64,000 nucleotides of DNA from positions 806,001 to 870,000 of the forward strand of contig NZ_JACHVV010000002.1 of the NCBI RefSeq assembly GCF_014190935.1, read 5' to 3'. The notes beneath the pieces are model-generated. The model was not told the origin of the DNA and made no database searches. It saw only the letters and a program-made list of their open reading frames with translations. Shown here in pieces: positions 28,920 through 39,075 of this stretch (position 1 is its first letter; each line of letters begins with the position of its first letter). The position numbers and the translations under genes were made by a program. This DNA is from Chryseomonas sp014190935 (GTDB lineage: Bacteria > Pseudomonadota > Gammaproteobacteria > Pseudomonadales > Pseudomonadaceae).

Positions 28920-31307
28920 TCAGAACGTCTGACCCAGCGAGAACTGGAAGACCTGTGGATCGGAATTGCTCGGCTTCTTGACCGGGACGCCCAGGCTGAA
29001 GCTCAGCGGGCCCAGGGCGGTAACCCAGGTCACACCGACGCCGACGGAACTGGCCATGTTGGAGAAGCTGATGTCTCCGCAATTCTTGGTTCCATCCTGA
29101 CCATCGGGCGTCTTGTAGCAATTGCCCGTCGAGAACACGTTACCCACGTCCCAGAACAACACGGTGCGCAGGGATTTCTGATCCTTCACGAAGGGTAGCG
29201 GGAAGAGATACTCCACACCGCCGGTGATGAGCACGTTGCCACCGAAAGCTTCGGACTTGTCACGATCGCGGTAGCCCTGACCCTTTCCACTAAATGTTGG
29301 CGGATCCCTAGGCGGGGTAGTACGCGGACCCAAGCTGCTGTCCTCGAAGCCCCGTACCGAGTTGAAACCACCGGCGTAGTAGTTCTCATAGAACGGCAGG
29401 CCGTCGGTGCTGCCATAGCTGTCGCCATAGCCCAGCTCGGTATGGAAGCGCAGTGCAGTATTGTCGGTCAGCGGGGTAAACAGCTGGCCGCGATAGTCGA
29501 GCTTGTAGAAGCTCAGGTCACTGCCCGGGATGGTGATCTGGCCGGTCATGCTCTGAGAGGCACCACGGGTCGGCAGCACACCACGGTTCAGCGTCGAGCT
29601 CGACCAGCCGATGCTGGCCTTGAAGTTGGTGAAATCCTTACCTTCGCGGTCTACGAAATCGTAAATCTCGTCGGCGCTGTAGGTACCGGGATTGATCTCG
29701 TCGTTCTGCACGCTCAGACCATAGGTCAAGCGCGAGGTCTCGCTGATCGGATAGCCCAGAGTGACACCGGTACCCAGGCTGTTGATCGAGTAGTAGGAGA
29801 CATCGCTGTCGTACAGTTTGCTGTAGTCGGTGCTGCGATAGAAGATGTTGTAGCCCAGGCTCACGCCATCCGGCGTGAAGTAGGGATCGGTGAAGCTGAA
29901 GTTGTAGCGACTCTGGTACTGGGAACGGGTCAGACCGATGCTGACCTGGTTGCCGGTGCCCAGGAAGTTGTTCTGGCTGATGGAACCACCGAGGATCAGA
30001 CCGGCGCTCTGGGCGAAGCCGATGCTGGCGGTGATGGAGCCCGACGGCTGCTCTTCGACGTTGTAGTTGACGTCGACCATGTCGTCGGTACCAGGTACCT
30101 GGGGCGTCTCGACCTTGACTTCCTTGAAGTAGCCCAGGCGCTCGAGGCGGGTCTTGGACTGGTCGATGAGATAGGTGGAAGCCCAACCGCCTTCCATCTG
30201 GCGCATCTCGCGACGCAGCACCTCGTCCTCGGTCTTGGTGTTGCCGCGGAAGTTGATGCGATTGACGTAGGCACGCTTGCCCGGATCGACCACATAGGTC
30301 AGGGACACGCTGTGGTCGTCGTCATGGGGCTCGGGCAGGCCGTTGACGTTGGCGAAGGTATAGCCTTCGTTGCCCAGCCGGCGGGTGATCAGATCCGAGG
30401 TGCTGGTCATGACCTTGCGCGAAAAGACCTGGCCCGGCTGGACCAGCATCAGTTTGCGCAGCTCTTCCTCCGGCACCTTGAGGTCGCCGGACAGCTTGAC
30501 CTCACGAACGGTGTACTTCTGCCCTTCGTTGACGTTGACCGTGATGTAGACGTGCTTCTTGTCGGGCGTGATGGACACCTGGGTCGAGGTGATGTCCATG
30601 TTGATGTAGCCACGATCCAGGTAATAGGAGCGCAGGCGCTCGAGGTCACCTGACAACTTTTCCCGGGAGTACTTGTCATCGTTACGGAAGAACGACAACC
30701 AGTTGCTCGGCTTGAGCTCGAACAACGAGGTCAGGTCGTCCTCGGCGAAGACCGTGTTGCCCACCACGTTGACGTGGGAGATGGTCGCGACCTCGCCCTC
30801 GTTGATGGTGATCTTCAGCTGCACCCGGTTACGGGGCTGAGGGACCACTTCGGCATCGATGCTGGCGGAATAACGGCCCTGGGCGACGTACTGGCGCAGC
30901 AACTCGTTGCGCACGCCTTCCAGCGTCGCACGCTGGAAGATCTCGCCTTCGGCGAGACCGGCCTGCTTGAGACCCTTCATCAGGTCGTCGCTGGAGATCG
31001 CCTTGTTGCCTTCCAGGGTGATGCTGGAAATGGAGGGACGCTCGACCAGGTTCACGACCAGGACGTTACCGTCACGACCCAGCTGGATGTCCTGGAAGAA
31101 TCCGGTACGGAAGAGCGAGCGCGAGGCTTCGGCCAGCTTGTTGTCGTCGACCGACTCGCCGACGTTGAGCGGCAGGGCACCGAAGACGCTGCCGGACGAT
31201 ACTCGTTGCAGTCCGTTGACGCGGATATCGGAGATGGTGAAGGACTCGGCGTGTACCTCGCCGATCATCAGCGCGGCTATTACCGCAGGTAGCAGCAGGC
31301 GTTTCAT
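28920..31307 (-). CDS. bamA: Outer membrane protein assembly factor BamA
   Basis: A 795-residue Omp85 protein, the core of the BAM complex that folds beta-barrel proteins. It has a signal peptide (MKRLLLPAVIAALMIGEVHA), five POTRA domains (about 22-425), and a C-terminal 16-strand barrel (about 430-795) with the loop 6 VRGF motif near residue 650 and a terminal strand ending in FSLGQTF, with the final Phe typical of outer-membrane proteins. The loop after VRGF has a short Pro/Thr-rich stretch (GPRTTPPRDPP) that may be species-variable. Confidence 0.98.
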   Translation of the reverse strand: MKRLLLPAVIAALMIGEVHAESFTISDIRVNGLQRVSSGSVFGALPLNVGESVDDNKLAEASRSLFRTGFFQDIQLGRDGNVLVVNLVERPSISSITLEGNKAISSDDLMKGLKQAGLAEGEIFQRATLEGVRNELLRQYVAQGRYSASIDAEVVPQPRNRVQLKITINEGEVATISHVNVVGNTVFAEDDLTSLFELKPSNWLSFFRNDDKYSREKLSGDLERLRSYYLDRGYINMDITSTQVSITPDKKHVYITVNVNEGQKYTVREVKLSGDLKVPEEELRKLMLVQPGQVFSRKVMTSTSDLITRRLGNEGYTFANVNGLPEPHDDDHSVSLTYVVDPGKRAYVNRINFRGNTKTEDEVLRREMRQMEGGWASTYLIDQSKTRLERLGYFKEVKVETPQVPGTDDMVDVNYNVEEQPSGSITASIGFAQSAGLILGGSISQNNFLGTGNQVSIGLTRSQYQSRYNFSFTDPYFTPDGVSLGYNIFYRSTDYSKLYDSDVSYYSINSLGTGVTLGYPISETSRLTYGLSVQNDEINPGTYSADEIYDFVDREGKDFTNFKASIGWSSSTLNRGVLPTRGASQSMTGQITIPGSDLSFYKLDYRGQLFTPLTDNTALRFHTELGYGDSYGSTDGLPFYENYYAGGFNSVRGFEDSSLGPRTTPPRDPPTFSGKGQGYRDRDKSEAFGGNVLITGGVEYLFPLPFVKDQKSLRTVLFWDVGNVFSTGNCYKTPDGQDGTKNCGDISFSNMASSVGVGVTWVTALGPLSFSLGVPVKKPSNSDPQVFQFSLGQTF

Positions 31308-31330
31308 GAGTCCCTTTTATTCCAACTGGC

Positions 31331-31364
31331 AAATAAAGAATCTGCCGCACGGGGCGGCAGATTC
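31331..31364 (-). terminator. Hairpin with T-rich tail between rseP and bamA
   Basis: On the minus strand 11-bp perfect arms (31354-31364 and 31338-31348) with a 5-nt loop are followed by CTTTATTTG. It has the form of an intrinsic terminator or attenuator and would lower bamA expression from promoters upstream of rseP. Confidence 0.65.
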
Positions 31365-31380
31365 GGCAATCAGCAGAGTG

Positions 31381-32733
31381 TCAGAGGCGACCAAGGTCAT
31401 TGACCAAGGCCAGCAGCATCACACCCACGACGAGGCTAATACCGATCTGCATGCCCCATGTCTGTACACGCTCGGACAAGGGCCGCCCGCGAATCCACTC
31501 GACGAAGTAGAAGACCAGATGACCACCGTCGAGCACAGGGATAGGCAACAGATTCAGAACCCCCAGGCTTATGCTCAGGTACGCCAGAAAATTGAGGAAA
31601 TCCCCCAGGCCTGACTGAGCTGAAGCGCCCGCCACTTTAGCAATGGTTATCGGCCCGCTCAAGTTTTTTACCGACAGCTCTCCCAAGAGCATCTTCTTCA
31701 GGGAAACCAGCGTCAGCACGCTCATCTGCCAGGTTCGGCTGATACCTTCGCCCACGGCAGCCACGGGTCCATAGCTGATTTCGCGAACCATTTCCGCTGG
31801 CCACTTGACCGGCGCCACACCCGCGCCAAGGTAACCGGTCTCGGTGGAGTCGACGCGCCGCGCGCCCAGGCGCAGGGTCAGGTCCCGCTGCTGGCCCGCG
31901 CGCTCATAGGCCAGCCTGACCTGCTGACCGGGGTGCGCCCGCACCCAGTCCACGGCCTGTTGCCAGTCGCCGATAGGGGTATCGTTCAAGGCGATCAGGC
32001 GGTCTCCCGCTTGCAGGCCGGCGGCTTTCGCCGGACCGGCCGGATCCAGCTCGGCGAAGATCGCAGGAATCTGCGGCCGCCAGGGCTTCAGGCCCAGAGC
32101 CTGGATCGGATCCGGATCTTCCGCACCGCGCAGCCAGGCATCGAGCTGGATGACGGTGCTCTGCTCGGCGGTGGTGTCCGGTACCCGGTAGCTCAGGCGC
32201 AGCGGACCGCTTTCACCCAGGCGATCGACCAGACGCAGATTGACCGCCGACCAGCTATCCACCGCTGCATCATCGACCGCGGTCAACTCCGCACCGACCG
32301 GAATGCCTGCGCTGGCAGCCGGGGTATCGGGCGTGATCGCCCCCACGACCGGGCGCGGCTGCTGAGAGCCAAGCATGGCCAGCAGCCAGAAGAACAGGAT
32401 GGCGAGCAGGAAGTTGGCGATCGGGCCGGCGGCGACGATGGCGATACGCTGGCGGACCGTCTTGCGATTGAAGGCCGCATGCTGCTCTTCGGGCGCCACC
32501 GGCGCTTCGCGCTCGTCCAGCATCTTCACATAGCCGCCCAACGGGATCGCGGCCACCACGAATTCGGTGCCGCGGCGGTCGTGCCAGCGCAGCAGCGGCT
32601 TGCCGAAGCCTACGGAAAAGCGCAGGACCTTGACGCCGCAACGGCGCGCCGTCCAGAAATGGCCATACTCGTGGATGGTCACCAGGACGCCCAGGGCGAT
32701 CAGGGTTCCCATAATCGTATAAAGGATGGACAT
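31381..32733 (-). CDS. rseP: Site-2 intramembrane protease RseP (MucP)
   Basis: A 450-residue zinc metalloprotease of the inner membrane. The HEYGH zinc motif is at residues 21-25 in the first membrane segment and the LDGGH motif with the third ligand lies near residue 402; two periplasmic PDZ domains lie between (about 115-300). In Pseudomonas it cuts the anti-sigma factor MucA after the site-1 cut by AlgW, which is also encoded in this window (49869). dxr lies 66 bp upstream. Confidence 0.97.
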   Translation of the reverse strand: MSILYTIMGTLIALGVLVTIHEYGHFWTARRCGVKVLRFSVGFGKPLLRWHDRRGTEFVVAAIPLGGYVKMLDEREAPVAPEEQHAAFNRKTVRQRIAIVAAGPIANFLLAILFFWLLAMLGSQQPRPVVGAITPDTPAASAGIPVGAELTAVDDAAVDSWSAVNLRLVDRLGESGPLRLSYRVPDTTAEQSTVIQLDAWLRGAEDPDPIQALGLKPWRPQIPAIFAELDPAGPAKAAGLQAGDRLIALNDTPIGDWQQAVDWVRAHPGQQVRLAYERAGQQRDLTLRLGARRVDSTETGYLGAGVAPVKWPAEMVREISYGPVAAVGEGISRTWQMSVLTLVSLKKMLLGELSVKNLSGPITIAKVAGASAQSGLGDFLNFLAYLSISLGVLNLLPIPVLDGGHLVFYFVEWIRGRPLSERVQTWGMQIGISLVVGVMLLALVNDLGRL

Positions 32734-32799
32734 TGGCTGCCTCCGCTACCTCAGTGTGCAGATTCTGCGGACTCGCAGGCCAGGTGTCGAGGCGCGGGA

Positions 32800-33981
32800 T
32801 CAGCGTCTCGACAGCCACTCACGAGCCAGCTGCCGAGCGGTGCTATCGGCCGCGAAGACCGCAGCGAGATCAGTGGCCGCACCGGGCTCGACACCCTGGA
32901 GTACCGACTCGATCAGCAGGGGAATTTCGGTGAAGCCCAGCCGGCCTTCGAGAAAGGCTTCGACGGCGACCTCGTTGGCGGCATTGAGCGTCGCCGGCAT
33001 GCAACCACCCGCCTGAGCCGCCTCTCGCGCCAGGCGCAGGCAGGGAAAGCGATCTTCGTCGGGCCGCTCGAAGTCGAGTCGGCCGATCTCGAACAGATCC
33101 AGCGCCGAAACACCGGAATCGATCCGCTCGGGCCAGGCCAGGGCATGGGCGATCGGGGTGCGCATATCGGGATTGCCCAGCTGGGCCAGCACCGAACCAT
33201 CCACGTAGTCCACCAGCGAATGGATCACGCTCTGGGGATGGATGACCACCTCGACCTGCTCTGGCGTCGCCTCGAACAGCCAGCAGGCCTCGATCAGCTC
33301 CAGTCCCTTGTTCATCAGGGTCGCGGAATCCACCGAAATCTTGCGACCCATGGACCACTTGGGATGGGCACAGGCCTGGTCCGGTGTCACCCCAGCCAGC
33401 TGCTCGGCCGGCGTCTCGCGGAACGGCCCACCCGAGGCGGTAAGCAGGATACGCCTTACGCCCTTGCGTGCCAGTCCGGGCGTCGCCGGATCGGCCAGGC
33501 ACTGGAAGATGGCATTGTGCTCGCTGTCGATGGGCAGCAGGGTCGCGCCACTGGCCTGCACCGCCTCGATGAAGAGCGCGCCGCTCATGACCAGGGCTTC
33601 CTTGTTGGCCAGCAGCACGCGCTTGCCGGCCTTGACCGCGGCCAGCGTCGGCTTCAGACCCGCCGCGCCGACAATCGCCGCCATGACGGTATCGACCTCC
33701 GGGTGAGCAGCGATGGCCTCCAGGCCACCCTCCCCCACCAGGATCTCGGGGCGCAGCTCGACGTCGTGCAGCAGACTGGCCAGCTGCTCGGCGGAGGCCT
33801 GGTCCGGCACGGCCGCATAGACCGGCTGGAAACGCCGGCAAAGGTCAGCCAGCTCCTTCAGCCGACGATGTCCGCTGAGGGCGAAGATGCGATAGCGGTC
33901 AGGGTGCCGGGCCACGACATCCAGGGTGCTGGCGCCGATGGAGCCGGTCGCACCCAGCACGCACAGCTGCTGGAGACTCAC
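32800..33981 (-). CDS. dxr: 1-deoxy-D-xylulose 5-phosphate reductoisomerase
   Basis: NADPH-dependent MEP-pathway enzyme (also called IspC), 393 residues with the start chosen. The Rossmann motif VLGATGSIGASTLDVV is at the N-terminus; metal and substrate motifs DSEHNAIFQ, TASGGPF, HPKWSMGRKISVDSATLMNK and HPQSVIHS are present. The GTG at 33981 overlaps the cdsA stop (GTGA) and fits homologues; a GTG at 34002 would add seven residues. Confidence 0.97.
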   Translation of the reverse strand: MSLQQLCVLGATGSIGASTLDVVARHPDRYRIFALSGHRRLKELADLCRRFQPVYAAVPDQASAEQLASLLHDVELRPEILVGEGGLEAIAAHPEVDTVMAAIVGAAGLKPTLAAVKAGKRVLLANKEALVMSGALFIEAVQASGATLLPIDSEHNAIFQCLADPATPGLARKGVRRILLTASGGPFRETPAEQLAGVTPDQACAHPKWSMGRKISVDSATLMNKGLELIEACWLFEATPEQVEVVIHPQSVIHSLVDYVDGSVLAQLGNPDMRTPIAHALAWPERIDSGVSALDLFEIGRLDFERPDEDRFPCLRLAREAAQAGGCMPATLNAANEVAVEAFLEGRLGFTEIPLLIESVLQGVEPGAATDLAAVFAADSTARQLAREWLSRR

Positions 33982-34792
33982 TGAACACCCCAGCCAGCCC
34001 ACCAGAGCAGCAGGGCGAACAGCGGAACGGCGGCCGTGAGGCTGTCGATGCGATCCAGCACGCCGCCGTGTCCCGGCAGCAACTGACTGCTGTCCTTGAG
34101 TCCGGCCTGGCGCTTGAACATGCTCTCGGTGAGATCGCCGACCACGGAGATCAGCACCACGCAGGCGGCGCCGATGAGCGCTTGCAAGAGGTCACCCAGG
34201 CCCCAGCCACGGACCAGGCCGAGCACCAGGGTCGCCACCAGCGCGGCGGCCAGGCCGCCATAAAGGCCTTCCCAGCTCTTGCCCGGACTCACGGCCGGCG
34301 CCAGCTTGCGCTTGCCGAAGGCCCGTCCGGAGAAATAGGCGAAGATGTCGGCCAGCCACACCAGCATCATCACTTCGAGAATCAGCAGATTGCCACCCGG
34401 TGCCGCCTTGAGCAGCATCAGCCCCTGCCACGCCGGAACCAGCACCACCAGACCGATCAGCAGACGTCGCCAGGAAGCCTGCCAGGCCCGGGCGCTGTCG
34501 GGATAGGTGAGCACCAGCACGGTCGCATAGAGCCACCAGGCCAGACTGATGAACAGCAGGCCATGGGCACCACCGGGCAACCACCAGCAGAGCAACAGCG
34601 CCAGCGCGACCACGGCGGCATAGGCGCAGCGCAACGGCTGGGTTTCCAGACCCGCCAGGCGCGCCCACTCCCAGGCGCCCAGGACCACGACCGCACCGAT
34701 GAACAGGGCGAAGGTCGCCCCTTCCAGCCAGAAAAATCCGGCCAGGGCGATGGGCAGGAGCACCATCGCCGTGATAACTCGCTGCTTCAGCA

Positions 34793-34793
<1 letters not shown>
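33978..34793 (-). CDS. cdsA: Phosphatidate cytidylyltransferase
   Basis: A 271-residue integral membrane enzyme making CDP-diacylglycerol from phosphatidic acid and CTP. About seven to eight hydrophobic segments are visible; the C-terminal signature SVVGDLTESMFKRQAGLKD and GHGGVLDRIDSL is complete. The start overlaps the uppS stop by one base (TAATG), and the stop overlaps dxr. Confidence 0.97.
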
Positions 34794-35542
<749 letters not shown>

Positions 35543-35560
35543 GTTACGTCCCAACCGTTG

Positions 35561-36118
35561 TCAAACAGCCATCAAGTCGGCTTCCTTGGCCTCCAGAGCC
35601 TTGTCCACCTCGGCGACGAATTTATCAGTCAGCTTCTGGACTTCATCCTGAGCGCGACGATCCTCGTCTTCACTGATTTCCTTTTCCTTGAGCAGATCCT
35701 TGAGCTGAGCCAGGGCATCGCGGCGGATGTTGCGCACGGAAACGCGCGCCTGCTCGGCCTCGGAACGCGCCTGCTTGGTGAAGCCCTTGCGGGTCTCTTC
35801 GGTCAGCGCCGGCATCGGCACGCGAATGGTGGTGCCGGCAGTGGCCGGATTGAGGCCCAGGTCGGAGGTCATGATGGCCTTCTCGACTGCCTGGATCATG
35901 CTCTTGTCGAACACGCTCAGGGCCAGGGTCCGCGAATCCTCGACGGTGACGTTGGCCACCTGACGCAGCGGAGTGTCGCTGCCGTAGTAGGACACCATGA
36001 CGCTATCCAGGATGCTCGGATGAGCGCGTCCGGTACGGATCTTGGCAAAGGCGTGGCCCAGGGCTTCCAGGGTCTTGGTCATGCGCGTCTGCGCATCCTT
36101 CTTGATCTCGTTGATCAT
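35561..36118 (-). CDS. frr: Ribosome recycling factor
   Basis: A 185-residue factor that, with EF-G, splits post-termination ribosomes. The three-helix bundle domain and the small domain (about 30-105) are recognisable, with KIRTGRAHPSILD and RVPMPALTEETRK. The start overlaps the pyrH stop (ATGA). The gene order rpsB-tsf-pyrH-frr is general in bacteria. Confidence 0.98.
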   Translation of the reverse strand: MINEIKKDAQTRMTKTLEALGHAFAKIRTGRAHPSILDSVMVSYYGSDTPLRQVANVTVEDSRTLALSVFDKSMIQAVEKAIMTSDLGLNPATAGTTIRVPMPALTEETRKGFTKQARSEAEQARVSVRNIRRDALAQLKDLLKEKEISEDEDRRAQDEVQKLTDKFVAEVDKALEAKEADLMAV

Positions 36119-36858
36119 GCTGCTCCCTCCTCGATCAGGGTGCCCTCACCTCCGCCCACCACGATGTTGAGCAGGGCGCCGGGCTTGTTCATGTTGAAAA
36201 CCCGCAGGGGCATGTTGTGATCACGGCAGAGACAGATGGCCGTGAGATCCATGACACCCAGCTTGCGGTCGAGCACCTCGTCGTAGGTCAGACGCTCGAA
36301 TTTTTCGGCGTTGGGATCCTTGAAGGGATCTGCCGTGTATACACCATCCACCTTGGTGGCCTTGAGCACCAGATCGGCTTCGACCTCAATGGCCCGCAGG
36401 CAGGCGGCGGAATCGGTGGTGAAGAACGGATTGCCGGTGCCGGCAGAGAAGATGACGACTTCGCCGTCCTTCAACTGACGCAGGGCCTTGCGGCGATCGT
36501 ACTGGTCGGTCACGCCGACCATGGAGATGGCGGACATCACCGTGGCGGGAATATTGGAACGCTCGAGCGCGTCGCGCATGGCCAGGGCGTTCATCACGGT
36601 AGCCAGCATGCCCATGTGGTCGCCGGTCACCCGGTCCATACCCACGGCGGACAGCGCCGCACCGCGGAACAGGTTGCCACCGCCGATCACCAGACCGACC
36701 TGGACACCGATGCCCACCAGTTGGCCGATCTCCAGCGACATCCGATCCAGCACCTTCGGATCGATCCCGAAGTCTTCACTTCCCATCAGGGCTTCGCCAC
36801 TGAGCTTCAGCAGAATACGCTTGTAACGGGGTTGGCGACCACTCATCTGCTGTGCCAT
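36115..36858 (-). CDS. pyrH: UMP kinase
   Basis: A 247-residue hexameric kinase of the amino-acid kinase fold that phosphorylates UMP. Motifs RILLKLSGEALMG, VIGGGNLFRG, and FFTTDSAACLRA and the C-terminal GTLIEE are conserved. AGGAGAG lies about 7 nt before the ATG. frr follows with a 4-bp overlap. Confidence 0.98.
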   Translation of the reverse strand: MAQQMSGRQPRYKRILLKLSGEALMGSEDFGIDPKVLDRMSLEIGQLVGIGVQVGLVIGGGNLFRGAALSAVGMDRVTGDHMGMLATVMNALAMRDALERSNIPATVMSAISMVGVTDQYDRRKALRQLKDGEVVIFSAGTGNPFFTTDSAACLRAIEVEADLVLKATKVDGVYTADPFKDPNAEKFERLTYDEVLDRKLGVMDLTAICLCRDHNMPLRVFNMNKPGALLNIVVGGGEGTLIEEGAA

Positions 36859-36993
36859 TCACTCTCTCCTGTGGCGATGAACATGTGCGGGGGATTTTGA
36901 TCCAGCGATAGGAAAGCGCAACCGCAGTTGCGTTCACTCCAATCGGCAAAAAACTCCTTGGAAGACCAGAAATCAGACCTGCCTTCCAATTTG

Positions 36994-37027
36994 ACAAAGA
37001 GGCCGCGCGCTCGAAGCGGGCGGCCTC
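36994..37027 (-). terminator. Terminator-like hairpin after tsf
   Basis: Minus-strand hairpin with outer arms gaggccgc / gcggcctc (36999-37006, 37020-37027), an inner cgct-type stem, and a short TTTGTCAAATT tail. It lies 24 bp after the tsf stop and may reduce readthrough to pyrH. Confidence 0.6.
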
Positions 37028-37050
37028 CTGGTCAACGGCGGATGCCGGTC

Positions 37051-37920
37051 TTACTGCTTGCTGGCAGCCAGCTGGGCAGCGACTTCGGCAGCGAAGTCGA
37101 CTTCAGCCTTCTCGATGCCTTCGCCCACTTCGTAACGCACGAAGGAAACGATTTCGGCGCCGGCTTTCTTGGCCAGTTCACCGACCTTGACTTCCGGATC
37201 CTTGATGAAGGGCTGCTCAACCAGGCTGGCTTCGGCCAGGAACTTGTTGATACGACCCTTGACCATGTTCTCCACGATGTTTTCCGGCTTGCCGGCGATC
37301 TTGTCGGCATTCAGCGCCAGGAAAATTTCCTTTTCCTTGGCGACGGCTTCTTCGGAAACCTGGGAGGGATTCAGGAACTGGGGGTTGCTCGCCGCGACGT
37401 GCATGGCGATTTCCTTGGCCAGTTCGGCGGTGCCACCCTGCAGGGTAACGACCACACCGATGCGGTGACCGTGGAGATAGGCGCCAACGACATCGCCTTC
37501 GACACGGGTCAGGCGGCGGATGTTGACGTTCTCGCCGCACTTGGCGACCAGAGCCTCACGGGCGCTTTCCTGAGCGGCGATCAGCGGAGCGGCATCGCTC
37601 ATCTTCTCGGCGAAGGCCTTGTCCAGGCTGGCGGCGACGAAGCCCTTGAAGTCGTCCTGCAGAGCCAGGAAATCGGTCTGAGAGTTGACTTCGATGATGA
37701 CGGCAGCCTTGTTGTCGTCAGCGACCTTGACCGCGATGGAGCCTTCGGCAGCCACGTTACCGGCCTTCTTGGCAGCCTTGATGGCACCAGCGGCACGCAT
37801 GTCGTCGATGGCTTTCTCGATGTCGCCACCGGCAGCGGTCAGGGCCTTCTTGCAATCCATCATGCCTTGGCCGGTGCGCTCGCGCAGTTCTTTGACCAGG
37901 GCTGCAGTGATTTCTGCCAT
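37051..37920 (-). CDS. tsf: Translation elongation factor Ts
   Basis: A 289-residue nucleotide exchange factor for EF-Tu. The N-terminal UBA-like domain with LRERTGQGMMDCKKAL and the core motif IIEVNSQTDFLA are conserved; coiled-coil and C-terminal modules follow. It is downstream of rpsB with 131 bp between them that include a hairpin (37992-38013). Confidence 0.98.
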   Translation of the reverse strand: MAEITAALVKELRERTGQGMMDCKKALTAAGGDIEKAIDDMRAAGAIKAAKKAGNVAAEGSIAVKVADDNKAAVIIEVNSQTDFLALQDDFKGFVAASLDKAFAEKMSDAAPLIAAQESAREALVAKCGENVNIRRLTRVEGDVVGAYLHGHRIGVVVTLQGGTAELAKEIAMHVAASNPQFLNPSQVSEEAVAKEKEIFLALNADKIAGKPENIVENMVKGRINKFLAEASLVEQPFIKDPEVKVGELAKKAGAEIVSFVRYEVGEGIEKAEVDFAAEVAAQLAASKQ

Positions 37921-37991
37921 GTTTGAAATCCTCTTGAATCGGTTTCGAGGTCACTCCGCACGCAGGCGGAGCCAATGAAACGCCAGTAGGC

Positions 37992-38013
37992 AAAAAGGGG
38001 GCTAGGCCCCCTT
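37992..38013 (-). terminator. Hairpin between rpsB and tsf (attenuator-type)
   Basis: Minus-strand G/C hairpin (aaggggg / ccccctt type arms around the ctag-containing loop) followed by five Ts. In many bacteria partial termination here sets the S2 to EF-Ts ratio; that role is inferred. Confidence 0.7.
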
Positions 38014-38051
38014 CTCGCACGTCGAACCGCTCGACCCTAGGGTCGAAATGC

Positions 38052-38789
38052 TCAGCCCTCGACGGCTTCGGCAGCGGGTTCTTCGACGAATTGCTCGTTG
38101 GCACCGCCGTTGCTGCCACCACGGATCACGGCATCGGCAACGCTGCTCAGGTACAGAGTAACGGCGCGGAAGGCGTCATCGTTGCCGGGGATGATGTAGT
38201 CAACACCTTCCGGGCTGCTGTTGGTATCGACGACGCCGATGACCGGGATGCCCAGCTTGTTGGCTTCGGTGATGGCGATGCGCTCGTGGTCAACGTCGAT
38301 CACGAACAGGGCATCCGGCAGACCGCCCATGTCCTTGATACCACCCAGGCTGCGCTCGAGCTTCTCGAGGTCACGGGTGCGCATCAGGGCTTCTTTCTTG
38401 GTCAGCTTGTCGAAAGTACCGTCCTGGGACTGAACTTCCAGATCGCGCAGACGCTTGATCGAGGCACGGATGGTCTTGTAGTTGGTCAGCATGCCGCCCA
38501 ACCAGCGATGGTCAACGAAGGGCTGACCGCAACGCGCGGCTTCTTCGCGAACGATCTTGCCGGCAGCGCGCTTGGTGCCGACGAACAGGATCTTGTTCTT
38601 GCCGGACGCCAGGCGCTCAACGAAGGTCAGGGCCTCGTTGAACATCGGCAGGGTCTTTTCGAGGTTGATGATGTGGATCTTGTTACGCGCGCCGAAGATG
38701 TACTTGCCCATCTTCGGGTTCCAGTAACGGGTTTGGTGGCCGAAATGCACGCCGGCTTTCAGCATGTCACGCATGGAGACTTGAGACAT
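38052..38789 (-). CDS. rpsB: 30S ribosomal protein S2
   Basis: A 245-residue ribosomal protein. It begins MSQVSMRDMLKAGVHFGHQTR and contains the S2 signatures WNPKMGKYIFGARNKIHIINL and VDHRWLGGMLTNYKT; the C-terminal tail is acidic. It is the first gene of rpsB-tsf-pyrH-frr and has a structured leader (38791-38922). Confidence 0.98.
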   Translation of the reverse strand: MSQVSMRDMLKAGVHFGHQTRYWNPKMGKYIFGARNKIHIINLEKTLPMFNEALTFVERLASGKNKILFVGTKRAAGKIVREEAARCGQPFVDHRWLGGMLTNYKTIRASIKRLRDLEVQSQDGTFDKLTKKEALMRTRDLEKLERSLGGIKDMGGLPDALFVIDVDHERIAITEANKLGIPVIGVVDTNSSPEGVDYIIPGNDDAFRAVTLYLSSVADAVIRGGSNGGANEQFVEEPAAEAVEG

Positions 38790-38790
38790 T

Positions 38791-38922
38791 TAGATGTTCC
38801 TCGTAGTCGGGTTGGGCCTCCACGCATCCCAATGACCAACTTCCCATCGGGAAGCACCCAGGTCATCGTGTCGATGCGTGTGTGGGGTTAGGAGCGCTGA
38901 AGGGCATAGCCCCGAAAAAGCG
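38791..38922 (-). promoter_or_regulatory. rpsB leader RNA (probable S2 autoregulation)
   Basis: The about 130-nt leader upstream of rpsB can fold into a three-tier structure: outer arms acgcatc/gatgcgt (38822-38828, 38873-38879), middle tgacc/ggtca (38833-38837, 38861-38865), and an inner hairpin cttccc-atc-gggaag (38840-38854). Leaders of this kind in gammaproteobacteria bind S2 to repress rpsB-tsf. Fold read by eye. Confidence 0.65.
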
Positions 38923-38928
38923 CGCGAC

Positions 38929-38957
38929 TTTATATCACGCCTCGCCAGATACCACCA
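38929..38957 (-). promoter_or_regulatory. Probable rpsB promoter
   Basis: Minus-strand TATAAA (38929-38934) is followed by a GC-rich discriminator GTCGCGCG, as in growth-rate-controlled promoters. A -35 element is weak (TGGTGG at 38952-38957, 17-bp spacing). Confidence 0.5.
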
Positions 38958-39021
38958 GTGGCGATTGCCGCATACCGGAGGTCCGGGGTACCGGCGGCAG
39001 CCACAGTGCAGGCGCCGGCTC

Positions 39022-39030
39022 TGATAGAAT
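39022..39030 (+). promoter_or_regulatory. Probable extended -10 promoter of map
   Basis: TGATAGAAT (39022-39030) fits a TGn-TATAAT type extended -10, about 46 bp before the map start codon. No clear -35 hexamer is seen. Confidence 0.45.
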
Positions 39031-39075
39031 AGCGGATCGAAAGCTAACGCCCGGCGTGATACCTAGAGATTTCCG

